Shown piece by piece: positions 1 to 12,349 of a stretch of DNA of 64,000 bases (its first letter is position 1; each line of letters starts with the position of its first letter). Under the pieces are notes generated by a model, which ran no database searches, was not told the DNA's origin, and saw nothing but the letters and a program-made list of their open reading frames with translations. A program made the translations under genes and the position numbers. Source of the stretch: Choristoneura fumiferana (Eukaryota; Arthropoda; Insecta; Lepidoptera; Tortricidae); contig NC_133474.1 of the NCBI RefSeq assembly GCF_025370935.1, forward strand, positions 13,948,872-14,012,871, written 5' to 3'.

Positions 1-705
1 GCTCTTGGAATTCTCGGATTATTTTAACTTGTCTTTTTCAATGTCAGCGTTTAAAATAATTGCATCACAATTTTAAAATGCGAGGCTTTTGCTTTTAAGA
101 CGGTTTAAAGCGTCGTGTAATAAGATTATTTCCTGGAAATCAAGAGACACTTCTTTGTCGGACTGTGGGTAGGTATTTGAAAACAACGCATTGTGCATGA
201 ACATGCCTTAATTATTTTTTCTACTTGAATTCTTAGTCTTAAATTTCGCTGCAAGAACATGAAAACAAAGAACTGTAAAGAACTCAAAGTAGGTAATGTT
301 AAATTAAATAGCATTAAGGCAAAAATAGGTTTTACGTTATTGTTCTCCCACAAGTAACGTAATTCCGGGATTTCTCTATCTATCGTGTGCTGGAAAAAAT
401 GAAAGAAGAAAATTAACGTACGTTAGGTCGTGACCCGCCGGCGGCCTTCCATAGCGGACCACAATTACTTATTTACTCTACAATTACGGAAAAACACTCT
501 CTCTCGCGAACTTATCGTCCATTGTTTCATGTCGGAAACGATTTTGACTATGCAGTCGGATCGACAAAGCTGTTGACCCTTCCAATAATTTAAGTATACA
601 TATATATGTTTCATAATTACATACCTATTTAAAAAAGAGTACGTAATGAAAGTTGCAGATTTCAAACAATATTGAGCCTGTAGGATATAAAACTTACCTT
701 ATATA
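1..705. other. AT-rich non-genic sequence
   Basis: No reading frame with protein-like composition and no recognisable RNA gene is visible here. Short open frames of 60-75 codons occur but have the composition expected of chance frames in AT-rich DNA. The interval ends at the target site of the LINE fragment that begins at 722. Confidence 0.5.
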
Positions 706-1010
706 TATAACACACCGGGTAATCTAGGTGTTACAGACAGCCCCCTGTGCAGAGCATGCATGGAGGCAGAAGAGACAGCCACTCACATCCTTCTGGAATG
801 CTCTGGTGTGGCGAACTACAGGGCACTACACCTCGGATCACCGGGGTCACTGCAGGAAGTCGCCGGCAACGTGAAGGGTCTGCTAGGCTTCCTCCAGGAG
901 CTAGGCTGGCATGAATAGTGCTTACAGCCTAATCACGCAAAATAGGCGCACTTAGACGTCGAGTTGCAGAAAACAGCCCGCTAATACCTATACCTATAAC
1001 ACACCGGGTA
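706..1010 (+). mobile_element. 5'-truncated non-LTR retrotransposon (LINE) 3' end with target-site duplication
   Basis: The stretch 722-994 is flanked by a perfect 16-bp direct repeat (706-721 and 995-1010, TATAACACACCGGGTA), the usual trace of target-primed reverse transcription. Codons 718-918 read ...SPLCRACMEAEETATHILLEC... and end ...LLGFLQELGWHE then stop. The C-x2-C...H-x4-C arrangement is the cysteine/histidine motif found near the C-terminus of ORF2 in Jockey/R1/I-type LINEs, after the reverse transcriptase. The remaining ~75 nt is a 3' untranslated tail ending in a CTATACCTA-like simple repeat. Only the last ~65 codons are present, so the copy cannot move on its own. The exact clade was not determined. 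Confidence 0.8.
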
Positions 1011-1196
1011 TGGCCCTTTTAAAATGGGTCAGTATGGGTAACTTTGAAACTATAAGACGTAAAAAGATCTGTTCTAAGGAACCAATATTTCATCAATATT
1101 AAATAATATCAAGAACTAAATTCGTAGATTTAAATAAAAGTCATGGGAACGCCAAAGTTCGCATACTCATTGCAAGTCATACCGTAATTTTTGAAC

Positions 1197-1557
1197 GAAT
1201 CATCGTTTATCATATTTTTTTCTCCACTGAAGTTCAGAGAAAAAAGAGTTATGACTAACGATCATTCTGACAAACATTACATTCGGAATTTCAATAAGTA
1301 TGCGAGCCGATATCGACCCAAAAATCATATCCAGTTCCGAAATTGATCTCTGTCGTATTAAAGAATCATCGTTTATCATATTTTTTTCCCCACTGAAACC
1401 TTAAATTTTTCTGAATAATTATTGGATTCAGAGAAAAAAGAGTTATGACAAACGATCATTCTGACAAACATTACATTCGGACTTTTAATTAATATACGAG
1501 CGGATATGGACCCAAAAATCATATCCAGTTCGGAAATTGATCTCGGTCGTATTAAAG
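1197..1557. repeat. Local tandem duplication, two ~170-195-bp units
   Basis: Unit 1 (1197-1362) and unit 2 (1363-1557) share the same order of blocks: GAATCATCGTTTATCATATT, CAGAGAAAAAAGAGTTATGA, CGATCATTCTGACAAACATT and CAAAAATCATATCCAGTTC. Unit 2 carries about 30 extra bases near 1402-1430. The units differ by scattered substitutions, so the duplication is not recent. No coding potential is seen. Confidence 0.85.
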
Positions 1558-2617
1558 AGATGAAAACAATAAAACTTTTGTAATAGTAAAGAAATACGAC
1601 CAAATTCAATTGCTTATTTTGCTATACCAGAAATGATATACCAGCGTCCTTATGAAGAAGGCCGTACTGTTGTAATGGATGGCCAGGTAGCTCGGTAAGT
1701 GCAGCGAACACAACGTGGGCCGCACTCTATTGTAAGCCGATTTAAACACAGCTTAATTCCGATGACGTCGAATGATTTCTGGAATGAGATTACTACATCA
1801 CAGATGAACGTTGCGAAAGAGTTTTGTAATGGTATTCAAATTATTCCGAACGAAAATGAGTATTGCAATTACGATTTGAATATTCTGCTATAGTCAAGCT
1901 GGTGTAGGTATTTAATAGTCTGCTAGTTACCCAATGTTTGTACGCATCCGTAGGTAACTCGTGGTTAATGCGAAGCGTCAGTTTGCGGCGAGCGACTGCT
2001 GCGAAGGTGTCAGTCTGCGATGGGAACCGCCCCGGGGCGAATAGCTCACTCGTTCGTAAAAAATAACACTGAACGGTGATTTGTTCGAAACTTCCATCAT
2101 CACGTAAATTATTTATACAATACAATTCGATGCCTCTTTATTGTACACCACAATAGTAAGCGAAACAGAAAGAAAATTAAACAGAGAGAAAATTAAAAGG
2201 TAAACAATGGTCGACCTTATTGCAAGGTGCTTTAAAATTAATCAGCTATTTCTCATCACAATCGATACTTCTGTTATTTGAATATTAAGTACCTACTTAA
2301 TTCTAATTTTTAAGGTTGTTGCGAAAAAGTCCTTAAGTCTATGATCGATTAAAAATAAAACATAAAAGTTGAAGTGCTAAATGGATACCATTTTCAAATA
2401 CTCTGAGAGTTCATAATTTAATCAAAGATGGACGAATCAAATTTATATACTTAGAAACTTTAAATTATCACCATGGGCAAATCCACATAGTAACGATTGT
2501 ACAGTCACCTGCATTAATTTCCGCCGCGGAGCGGAGCGTGCATAATCTGACACGTCCTACCGGCCCTAAAAGTAGAGTCATACGAGTCATACGGTATTTA
2601 TTATTTATGCACGCTTT

Positions 2618-2710
2618 GTTGTGTCCCTCTGACACTTATACTATTTAATATAAGAGCGAGAGGGACAGTACGATACTAACTTCGAGTTTCGAGTTTCGTA
2701 GTAGCCCTGC
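2618..2710. mobile_element. MITE fragment, same family as 59473-59610
   Basis: The interval contains GTCCCTCTGACACTTAT, an inverted core GAGCGAGAGGGAC, and a right end reading TTCGAGTTTCGTAGTAGCCC. The copy at 59473-59610 has the same order and also keeps the matching left terminal repeat. This copy appears to have lost most of that left terminal repeat. Confidence 0.7.
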
Positions 2711-4396
2711 AGATATTGGTGCTGATGAGATGACTGTAACTTGACATGACGATGACGCAAAGTAGCTGCAAGCCCGGCGACCAGCAGCTATTTGGCGAGA
2801 AAATTGCAATTTCATTAACGTTTACTTTGTAAGCCAATAGCGACAAGACTAGAAGCGAGACTTAGACAGCTTACACGTGTGTGATTGGGTTCTTATGGAT
2901 ATAAATATAAATCAATTGCAGAACGTATAAACGCATCGCTTAAATCTTTTTTGTTGAGTTGAGATAAGATTTGTGTGAAAGAAAATGCTCGCAAATCTTG
3001 ATTTTATATAAAATCAATTTATAAAAAGTGTGAAATCACAGCTACCAAAGTTCCATCTTCGAAAGCAGACTCAAGTTTTAGGAATATACAGGTGTTAATT
3101 AAGTAACTGAAAACCTCAGACACCCCAAAAATATTTTTTCATTTGAAGTTAGTTCATTGCATTTATTTTTGAAAACCGTCATTATTTTAAAAGATATTCG
3201 TGTGTTTTGCTAAGTCAGTAATTCTTTTTCATTTCTAACTCTACACTCATAATATGTGTTTGTCAGTTGCGCTTTGACGTTTTTAGAAGAAAATCACACA
3301 TTGACAGCAAAACGGCCAGTATTATATTATCGAAATATATACGTTATGTCAATCCATTTATAGAAAGGGTAAACAAAGACGCCATTAACCCGACCACAGA
3401 CATTTAATGATGTGAAAACCTAGAACCTAATGCAAAATAATTCATCTGTTCTAATAAAATAATTTTTCTCTATTTTATTATTTAGGTACAATACTTGATT
3501 TAATTCCAAAGACTGTTTTTTCAATTATAAAAGCAGTAACTATTTGTTTATTTTAAGGTAAATAAATAATCGCTAACTCAATCGAGTATTAATCGATTTT
3601 TAAGAAGTCAATTTTTCCACCATCTCTACGCTAGTCTATGCTACTACAGATTATACACGAGTTTCATCCAAGATATAACGCCAGATTTTGACGAAGATTT
3701 TTCAAATGAAAATTAAATATTGAAATTAAGTGAATTTTGGTGATAAAAGTGATTAGACGTAACTAACTAAACTAACTAACTAGAACTAGAGTTAAAAGAC
3801 ACGAATTATAGATAAATGTGTTATGGATTCGATCCAGCGGGTGTTAAACGCGGGTGTACTAGAATTTTGATGAAATTGGTTTATTTACACGTTCCATAAA
3901 TTGGATTGACATAACGTATGCAACCTCGCTAAAATATTTAATTGGCGCCTGTTGCAGTCGTAACTTTTCGACAGGGCACATTGAAAAAGGGAAAGGGAAG
4001 GGGAAAACAAACACAACCGGATTTGAAACATAGTATAAGCGAATCTACTCTAGACTATTAACCAACTAACTACAAACTACTTCCTGGTTTTCAGTTATTT
4101 AATTAACACCTTGTAGAGCGGTTGCTATGCCTTTAATTCAAACAGTTTGACTTCCTCCATGCTAATTGCAAAGTTCTCCTGGAAGAAAGCTCTACCTGGA
4201 TCTTGAAGAATTTCGATTTTTCTGAATGTACCTATTATGAGGTACTAACTTCTTGCTTACGTTCATTTAAGACTGGCAGCATAGTTCCATTTTTGAATAA
4301 TAATATTGAACGGACGCAAGGGTGTTAAACAGAAGACTTGTATCCGAGCTGCCAGTAGCTTATTTTGAAAATATCATAAAGCTTAATTTACTGAAA
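2711..4396. other. AT-rich non-genic sequence
   Basis: No gene, RNA or structured repeat was recognised. Only homopolymer-rich intergenic sequence and short chance frames are present. Confidence 0.5.
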
Positions 4397-4553
4397 ATAA
4401 TTTTCTACCAGTCTGAAGTCGGTGCCTCAGCACGAGTCAGCAGGAGTGAACCTATAATCGTCTACCTCACCTACAACTATACGAGTATATTGGGCTTCAA
4501 TCACTCCTGCTGGCTCGTGCTGAGGCACCGACTTCAGACTGGTAGAAAATTAT
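4397..4553. mobile_element. Foldback MITE (CTACCAGTCTGAAGTCGG family)
   Basis: Two arms of about 52 nt are inverted relative to each other: ATAATTTTCTACCAGTCTGA... at 4397 and the complementary ...TCAGACTGGTAGAAAATTAT ending at 4553. They are separated by a ~50-nt loop. Related foldbacks occur at 28966-29110 and 33013-33158. The 88-codon open frame running through it (4322-4588) is a by-product of the hairpin. Confidence 0.85.
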
Positions 4554-4779
4554 TTACATGGTTTTTAGTCTGTTTCTTTTTACTGTAAAAGATCTAAGAT
4601 ACAATAGTACGTTTACGAAAAAATGCTTTTCCCGATGCAGACGTTCATTATTGAGGAGTCCTGGTGCTTCATCACTTTACCCGTTCCATTTCACCATATG
4701 AATTACGATGAGCTTAAATTGCTTAGCAACTGAAATTTCTTCTTAGTCGATTGAAACCCATAGTATATATGTAGGTGAG

Positions 4780-4900
4780 GTACATAGAAAAGGTACATAG
4801 AAAAATATTTTCAAGGGTTTTGTAGTCGGTTCCATTTTTGTTATTTTTTTATTTTTTGGCGTCGGTTTTTTTTTTGTTATAAATTATTTTTTTAACAACT
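4780..4900. repeat. Low-complexity T-rich repeat tail
   Basis: The sequence GTAGTCGGTTCCATTTTTG is followed by T-rich runs and GGCGTCGG(T)n. It looks like the degraded 3' portion of a dispersed element. Similar GTCGG-T-rich text is seen near 5970. Confidence 0.4.
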
Positions 4901-5159
4901 TTCGTGACTTTAAACAGCAATTTTTACTTCTTGACAACTTGTCTACATCTGCATACATTGTTAAAGCAAATAAAAACTTAACGTCTTTTCAATAAAACAT
5001 CGTTAGACACGTTTTTAAAATTTGTATTTTATTTTCACGTCAATCTGATGGCATACAATCAGAATTCTTAATAGCAAAGATTTCATAATAATTTAATACT
5101 GAATCGAGGCGCTATCCCCATAAACATGTTTATTATACGGCGTTTAAAATATGAAGCCT

Positions 5160-6870
5160 TAATTATAAATTACATCACGAGGGGGTGGGGGCTGTCGCGA
5201 TTAGTGGCACATGAACGAAATACCAAATCTGATTAAACTTGGTGCGTAGTAATTTACGGATGACCCCTAGGTGTAGCGTGCTGATTATTAATGTTGATCT
5301 TATTACCATTAGCTATGGCAGCTAAGAGCGGCGCCGGCGCCAACACGAGATTTACTAGATAGGCTTTCAAAATAACGAGCTGCATTTGCGTTTTGAAAGA
5401 GCGCCCGAAGCTACCACTTTCCAGGAAAGCTGTGTCATAGGTCGCGGGCAACACGCAATATTCACTTACGTTACGCGTCATTACAAGGTAATTAATTCGT
5501 GGTTTAACAAACTTCAATAGCCAATCACGAGTAAGAAGCTGTATAACAACAACGTGCTAATCCCTTGTACGCCTGATTTAACTTACCTAGGCTTAGACAG
5601 AATAGTAAATGATATCGACATTATGCTAGATTTATATGAAGTCTCCAAGAGAATTGCAATCACTGAGACAAAATGTATATTAACACGGATACTTTTACCC
5701 GACTGCGCAGGTTATGTTTTTCGGGGGTATGTATATATATTTTCTTCGGTCCTCTCTGTAGGTACCGTATCATTAGATACGTCAAAAAGATTATTTATTA
5801 GGCCCTTCCTTAGCCGTATATTAAAATAGTGTCCACGAAAAAAAGATTTTGGAGAGGAATATTTTTTTTGAGCCCATCACTATTTTGATCCCGACTTCTG
5901 AAGTTTAAGTTACTTCACAAAGTTTTATACTACCAGACTTCTTTTTGGTTATCCAGTTTTAATTTAGAGTTTTTAATGGTCGGTTTTTTTATTAAAAATG
6001 GTTTAATACAAGATTTAGTGCAGACAGTGCAGTGCAGCTGATCTTATCAGCTCAAATATTTTTTCGTCTTATCACTACCCATGAATAAAAGCGGCACTTA
6101 TCATTAGTGTGCCAAAAAGTGATACCTATTTAACGAAGGCTGTACAATACGCGCATACCGACCGCAATACATTACTTTGCTTTAGAGGGTGCTATCAATC
6201 TTCATTACTGCGTGTAACCGGCGCCTCGCGATTAATTTTACATAATAAAGTACACTGCGTGAAAGTCGCAGCGCCGTCCAACGCGCGTTCGATAAATAAT
6301 AAGTATAATTGAAAATGTGCTCACTAAGTTTTTTTTAAGCTTTAGGTACCGATAAAGTATGTGTAAGTATTAGAAACTAATAGTTCAAAGGTCTTTTGAT
6401 TGTTTGGTCCACTTATTTACCTATTTTTAAAATATCATTAGGTAGTTGATTTAAATCTTATCCTATCCTACTATTGTTTCTTATCCCGGAAATGGTATAG
6501 TTCCCGCAGGATAGTAATAAATGAATTACTCGAAACCGAAGTCGCAGACAACAGTGACTAAACAATTAAAGTCGAAAAAAAACCCTTATTCCTCGTAGTA
6601 CCACCAACTTGTTCCACCAATGGGTGAAGAAGGAATAGTCTTTCCACCTGGTACCACTGAATAAACATGATGCAACCAATAAATGGAATTCATCAGAAAA
6701 ACAACACGAAAATTGGGCCTTAAAATTGCAGAATTCCATTGATTTCCTGTTTCATTGAGCAAGAAAAAGGATAATAAAAATAAACTATTCCAATTCGATT
6801 GCCGTTATTTTGATACTAAATCTGCCATTAAAGTCGTTACAGAATAGTTAAACGTTAGTTCGAAGTTGGA
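5160..6870. other. Non-genic sequence, no supported feature
   Basis: Open frames of 67-91 codons are present at 5254-5517, 5554-5829 and 6109-6312. None shows a recognisable domain, biased codon use or flanking splice sites, and they are treated as chance frames. Confidence 0.45.
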
Positions 6871-6872
6871 GA

Positions 6873-7640
6873 TTGTTTTGGTGCGGTTGGAGCGCTAGCG
6901 CCTGCGCGATGCTATGTCGTCGCGGCCCGTGCGCGGGCGCCTTTCACCGCGGGTCGCAGGTCAGGGCGCGCTCAGGTGCTCCGCCCTCGGCCGCGCACCC
7001 CCGCCCCCCCGCGCCTCCCGCGCACCCCGCGCCGCTAACGGCCCGCCACCATTGCCCTATTCAGCTGTCGTCGCGTGAACAACGGCGCGCCGCCGCTACG
7101 AACAACCACACTTGTCTTATGAATTATTCCAATGCTCTACACCGTTTAGAAATTACAAAACAATACGAATTGTATGTAATCATAAATTTCAATGTAGTCT
7201 TTGTTAGCTTTCCGAAGGTACATGGCCTTAGGCAACCGCGTACCTTTCAGGAGCCTGCTTGAGTAGCAGTCGCAGTCCGAGCAGAATGAAAACATTACAT
7301 GCGCGGACGGACGGGTATAATGGTTACGACAGTCAGTCAGTAATCAGGTAGCGCAGCGAAAGTGGCACTTTACTTCAGCAATCAAGCTTTAAAATAATAA
7401 CCGAGTGTGAATGTTTTGTGAGATTAACGTGATAATTTCCTGTTACGGAAGATAATGCGAGAATCAATTTGTGTTGAGAGCAAGTTTGTACTGTAGTGGC
7501 GTGCGAGATGCGTCGTTAGGGTAATGCGAGCGTAGCGGCGGAAGCTGCGCGGCGAGCTTTCGGAGGTTCCCACGGTCCCCCGCGCCCCGCCCCGCGCGTT
7601 GCACAATGAGAGGTGAACGCGGATCTAAGCAATCGCTTAA
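6873..7640 (+). promoter_or_regulatory. GC-rich island; possible promoter and 5' exon (strand uncertain)
   Basis: Two GC-rich blocks (about 6880-7100 and 7500-7640) stand out from the AT-rich surroundings. Between them lie TATAAT at 7316-7321 and repeated AGTCAGTCAGT at 7331-7341, which resembles the arthropod initiator TCAGT, although the spacing is shorter than usual. Downstream, CACAATG at 7602-7608 is followed at once by a donor-like GAG|GTGAAC at 7613, as expected for an exon holding only the first two or three codons. The open frames through the island (for example 6873-7262) are low-complexity Pro/Ala/Arg text. A promoter-proximal exon is inferred; the alternative is a GC-rich regulatory island with no transcript start. 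Confidence 0.35.
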
Positions 7641-8819
7641 CCTCGCCCACTGCGCCGCGCCGATCTGTACCGTACTGCTCTGCTGTGTAAAAGCCGAGAT
7701 ACACAAAACGTCTACCTACGTAACTTTTAATCTGGACCTGAAATCTAAGCTAAATTTGACTTGCGCTTAATGGCTCAATGCTCGTGGCGTATAATTCCTG
7801 CATGCTTGTCTATTATTCTAGAATATTGATTAGTTAACAGCAACTAATCAAATTGGATTTTCATTTTTTTATTGCAGTTTCAAGTGAAAGTGAATTTTTT
7901 ATTCTTTCTGTGATTCAAATTGACTTGAAGTTCGGCCAGTGTTTAATGCGCTGCTTCGATGACAATGCAATAATAAATTAACGTCGGCAAAACATATCTT
8001 TTTATAGCCCCTTTAATTGTTTATTACATATATTTTATATATTTATTGCGCTGTAGCGGCAATATCGGTCTGTAATTACAGTGTTATTTCTGCTATTAAA
8101 AACAGAAATAAAGAAACAAACACAATTTACAAAATATTATTATTATTTATTTTAAAAACACATTTTTACTACAAGTTTTACTTCAATCTACATCTCCACT
8201 CCCTAATAGGCTAAAACCTAAGCTATAGGATAATATTATACAGAACTATATGAATTGGGTTACATATACATACACTGGTTACATTTAGTACCAAGTTAAC
8301 AACAATATAACAAGTGTGTTCATTGCATCATTTTTTCTGTTCCGTAAACACAATGTCAACAAGCCTTTCTAATTACCGCAGTGCAAGTCATCAATATCAA
8401 TTGATCCTCTTGCTATTTACATTTACTAAGGTGCATTTAATGACAAAATGTTATAACTTTGCTAACAAGCAAGATGAGCGTAACGCCTTTGCGCTCATAG
8501 TCTGTGCTAGTATCAAATTAAATCAGCGAATAGACTAAAGTAGCCACCAAGATTATTTGTTATTTTTGAGTTTAAACCAATAATTTTAATTCAGTTTTAG
8601 TAGCCTATAGGTACAAATGAATTGCCAGCCTCGTACCTTTGAAACAAGCGAACCCCTTGTTCATACTTTCACCTCACATATCTTCCCCTTAAAGGGTAAT
8701 AATACTAAATCACTGCAGCAAGCAGGTAATTCTTTATTTTTAAGATTAAACCTTTGTTCTATGTTTCTAATTTCAAAAATGACAAATTTCCTATTCACTA
8801 TTTAGACATACTACATATA

Positions 8820-9065
8820 GTCAAGTGTTTAGAGAACCTGACAACGAAGCTTTAGGTCCCGGGTTCGATTCCCGGCCGGGACAGATATTTGTATGAATAA
8901 AGGATGTTTGTTCTCGAGTCTTGAATGTTTACTATGTACTTAAGTATGTATTTATCTGCATAAGTATGTTTATCCGTTGCCTATTATGCAAAATACAAGC
9001 TTTGCTTAGTATGGGACTAGGTCAATTGGTGTCATTGCCCCATGATATTTATTTATTTTTATTTT
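8820..9065 (+). mobile_element. tRNA-derived SINE
   Basis: The element starts with a degraded tRNA-like head and contains a perfect polymerase III B-box, GGTTCGATTCC, within CCCGGGTTCGATTCCCGGCC near 8857-8876. The body reads AGATATTTGTATGAA...TGTTCTCG...AAGTATGTATTTATCTGC...TATCCGTTGCC...CTAGGTCAATTGGTGT and ends in a T/A-rich tail. The same body occurs in reverse orientation at 16066-16293. SINEs of this type depend on a LINE partner and encode nothing. Confidence 0.85.
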
Positions 9066-9079
9066 ATATTATTTGTTAC

Positions 9080-12000
9080 CTACCCCTTTATAAGATTATA
9101 TTAGATAGGAAAAAAATAGATAGGAAATCTGTAATTTTTAACCTAACTACTTAAACAGTTTGGCTTTCCTGACTTTTTTATTGCAGAGGTTTCTAACAAA
9201 CCGCTTCTTCATTTTAACCCCTATTATAGTACTAATAAAAAAACCTTATACATACATAGCAATAAGAGAATATCCGTGCAAAACTTCAGCTTTCTAGGAT
9301 CAGGGTTTGGGCCGGGCGTTGATGAGTCAGTCAATCAGAACAAAAAATAAAATTACTTTCTATTCTCATGTTACCCAGAGACATGATCAAAGGAACCTCT
9401 TGTTTTGTAGATATAAGTGAAGATACGAATACTACCATATATTTTAAAGTGTCGTGAGATTCTGGAGACAATTTACTTAATCAATTTCACAAAAAAAATT
9501 GTGACTTTCTACATGCCATGGGATCAAAAGTGTTTTTAATTAAGTTTACCTTCATTACTTAGCTTTAAAGCTAAGCTATAAATATCTTCTTAAGTGCTCA
9601 TCAAGGTTAGTAAACAAAATACGCTTTCTCTATAATCCACTCCTCCGGACCTTGTGTCTCTGTAAAGTGTAAAATAAACTAAAATGAAGTAATATTATTA
9701 CTAAGATGATGTTAAAATCTGTGGATAATAGCTAATTAGCGTTTAAAATGCAAGACGTTAATCAATATGAGTAATATTAGACGCACACAAAGATAAACAT
9801 CGGAGAGGTACAGTGATGATCAGACTTCACAGACAATATTTTCATTATGGAAGTGAGACGGGCGAGGCGGCGGGTCGGTGATGGTTACTTTCGATACATC
9901 CGGCAGGTCGTCAGGTCGCGACCGCGGTTTTTTGTCCGGCACCTATGCCGAGTGCACGCGACGCGTGATTATGTTCGACGCGCTTAATTATGCTGTCACA
10001 TCGTCACTTGATGGGCAATAGTGAAAGCGAACGATACCTATTATACTTGTCGTAATGATAGGGAACTTGGTTGGCAATATCGCAAGATTTATAATGCTGT
10101 CTATTTTTATATGACAATGCTATTTCATCTCGTGTTATATGCTATTATGATTGACTGTCATGAAACGCAAAAAAAGGAAATTAATAATTTCCGTGAAGGA
10201 TCGCTTCCATGACATAACTTTTTGATCCAAAATATCTGGCAGTAGCTGAAAATATGTTGATGGTTAACGTATCTTTACAATACGAAACATAACTCTCAGT
10301 ATATGTACATAAAATCTTCTAACATTCTTCACAATTTTAAGTCGCATAATATTATTGTCGTTATCATGACTTGTCTGAATAGCTTCTCAGCTACAGAACC
10401 TAGAGACATTGTTGATGATGATCAAAGACAATCATCATACGTCAGAAAATAGTCTCATAAGCTCAGGAGTACACTCTTACACGTTATTATTTGCAGGCTC
10501 ATGGCGTAAAGCGGGTTTTTCTTATTTTAACTAATGTAGAGTTCTATGAAATTCAATGTTAAAACGACAAAACAAAATATCAATCTTATAACAAGTTACT
10601 CCGCAAGCTAAACCAAGCCAAACCACATAAAATAAAACAGCTGTCCTCATAGAAAGAAAAAAATACACCGTACCACTTCAGATTTCCAAGCGAATTCGAT
10701 ACGGCACTAACCTACCGTTCGGCGATGTAGATCTTTATAATATACGTTATATTTATAAAGATTGCGGTCTGGGCGCGTCGGATCCAACAGCTCAAGGATG
10801 ACCGGGCCATTCCGGTCCCGGAACCTAACCGCGCCGCGAAATTGCTGCTCGTATCAACCAAACCGAGAACTGCTCTTAATAATTAATGATCTTTATTGCA
10901 GTGCATGTTTTAAAAATGGTCTTACTGTTTATAAGCGTCATTTACGATGAAAGATAATACATTTCAAACCTGCTTTGTATACTTATGATATGCGGCAGGT
11001 TAATTCAAAGCACGTGAACTGTTTTCATAGGCTTCAGCATTTTCAGGAAGAAAATGAAACCTTAGGAAATATGCAACGATCTTTCGTGTGTTTAAAAAAA
11101 ACTAATCATATGTCTACATAAGTTAAGTATCTACCGTCCTGCAGTATCGCTTACCTTAGTAGAGTTAGTGTTCATAGGTCTACCCTTCAGGCTCTACTAT
11201 GATTTAAAAACCAATCATACGATACTGCTAGCCTTCCACAAGTACTACTCAGTTTTGCATGCCTAATCTCGTACATCCTTTACTTTCATTTTCTCAACGT
11301 TGGCTTATGTAAATAAGATTTTTTGAGCTAATGAATGATGAACAAATTGTACAATATGGTATTTCAACTTACACATGCGGATTACGGACCTACTTACTTT
11401 TACAATTCAAAAACAACAAATTGCCCGATACCCGCCAAAGTATTTAACTTGCTTTTCGTGACTACTACTTTACCTCCGCAATATTAATGTATGTTGATAA
11501 TGAAACCAATTTGAAATAAAAGTGTAAGTATGATAAATCACTTAATCAAAATACAGCGTGCAAATATAGCAAGCACCAGCTAGTTGCAATTTGATCTTGC
11601 AGAATCTATGAATAGATGAATACCAAATGCATCGTTATAACCAACAATATCACCTGTAGTTTGATAAGTTGAAAAAAATAGGTAAGGTCGATTTTACAAC
11701 ATAATACATTTACATAGATTTTACAACATTTGAATACTTTAAGGACTAATAATGTGTTTGCAAGAGATGTGGCACGACGAACACGTTTGAATGTTATAGA
11801 CCACTATACTATGTTCGTATGCAAATGAACGTCCTAAAAGTTATATAATAAAAGCATATGTACATAAATCAAACGATCAATTTACACTTGCTTGTCGCGT
11901 GGGCACACAGGCTACTTGATTTTCACATATATTATACGACAGGTATTGTTTAGATTTCATAATAAATTTGAGAAGCTTTTAAATTGAAAGTCGATTTATC

Positions 12001-12099
12001 ACAGGGACTTATTTAAATATTTTACTGTTTAAATAGGACACGTGACATCCCACACAAAACCAATTTATTTGAAACCTGACCGCAGTTTTTGTAACAGTT
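9080..12099. other. AT-rich non-genic sequence with two small GC-rich islands
   Basis: No exon is recognised. Two short GC-rich patches break the AT-rich background: about 9855-9990, with CG-rich strings such as GGTCGCGACCGCGG, and about 10755-10860. Such patches in AT-rich insect DNA can be cis-regulatory elements, but nothing in the sequence proves it. Open frames at 10021-10212 and 10762-10950 are not protein-like. Confidence 0.4.
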
Positions 12100-12345
12100 G
12101 TGCAAAATGTTACTATTTTTATTACCTGACTGCCCGAAGAAGGGTTATGTTTTTCTGCAGCCTAAACGGTTGGACGGATTTTAACATATGTGGTATCATT
12201 GGATTCGTCATAACTGTTGGAGTGACATAGGGTATATAATATTTCAATATGACCTCTGTGAAAAAAGATATGGCGGAGGAATGAAAAAATATATTTTGTA
12301 TTGTAACAATTATGGGTATCAAATGAAAGCTAATAAGTAATTAGC
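12100..12345 (+). repeat. Dispersed repeat (CTGCCCGAAGAAGGG / GGCGGAGGAA family)
   Basis: Ordered blocks CTGCCCGAAGAAGGGTTATG, GCCTAAACGGTTGGACGG, ATCATTGGATTCGTCATAAC, ATGGCGGAGGAA and GGGTATCAAATGAAAGCTAA recur in the opposite orientation at 39640-39930. A further degraded relative lies near 23035-23110. No coding region is visible. This is a non-autonomous interspersed repeat of unknown class. Confidence 0.75.
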
Positions 12346-12349
12346 CCAT

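Noticed and set aside
1636..1893. Plus-strand text resembling a helix-turn-helix of a Tc1/mariner transposase (GRTVVMDGQVAR ... GPHSIVSRFKHS)
   Set aside because: Interrupted by a stop, no catalytic DDE region nearby and no terminal repeats; resemblance too weak to call.
6873..7262. 129-codon open frame in the GC-rich island
   Set aside because: Low-complexity Pro/Ala/Arg text produced by GC-rich DNA; the latter half is ordinary AT-rich sequence. The island is kept only as a possible promoter.
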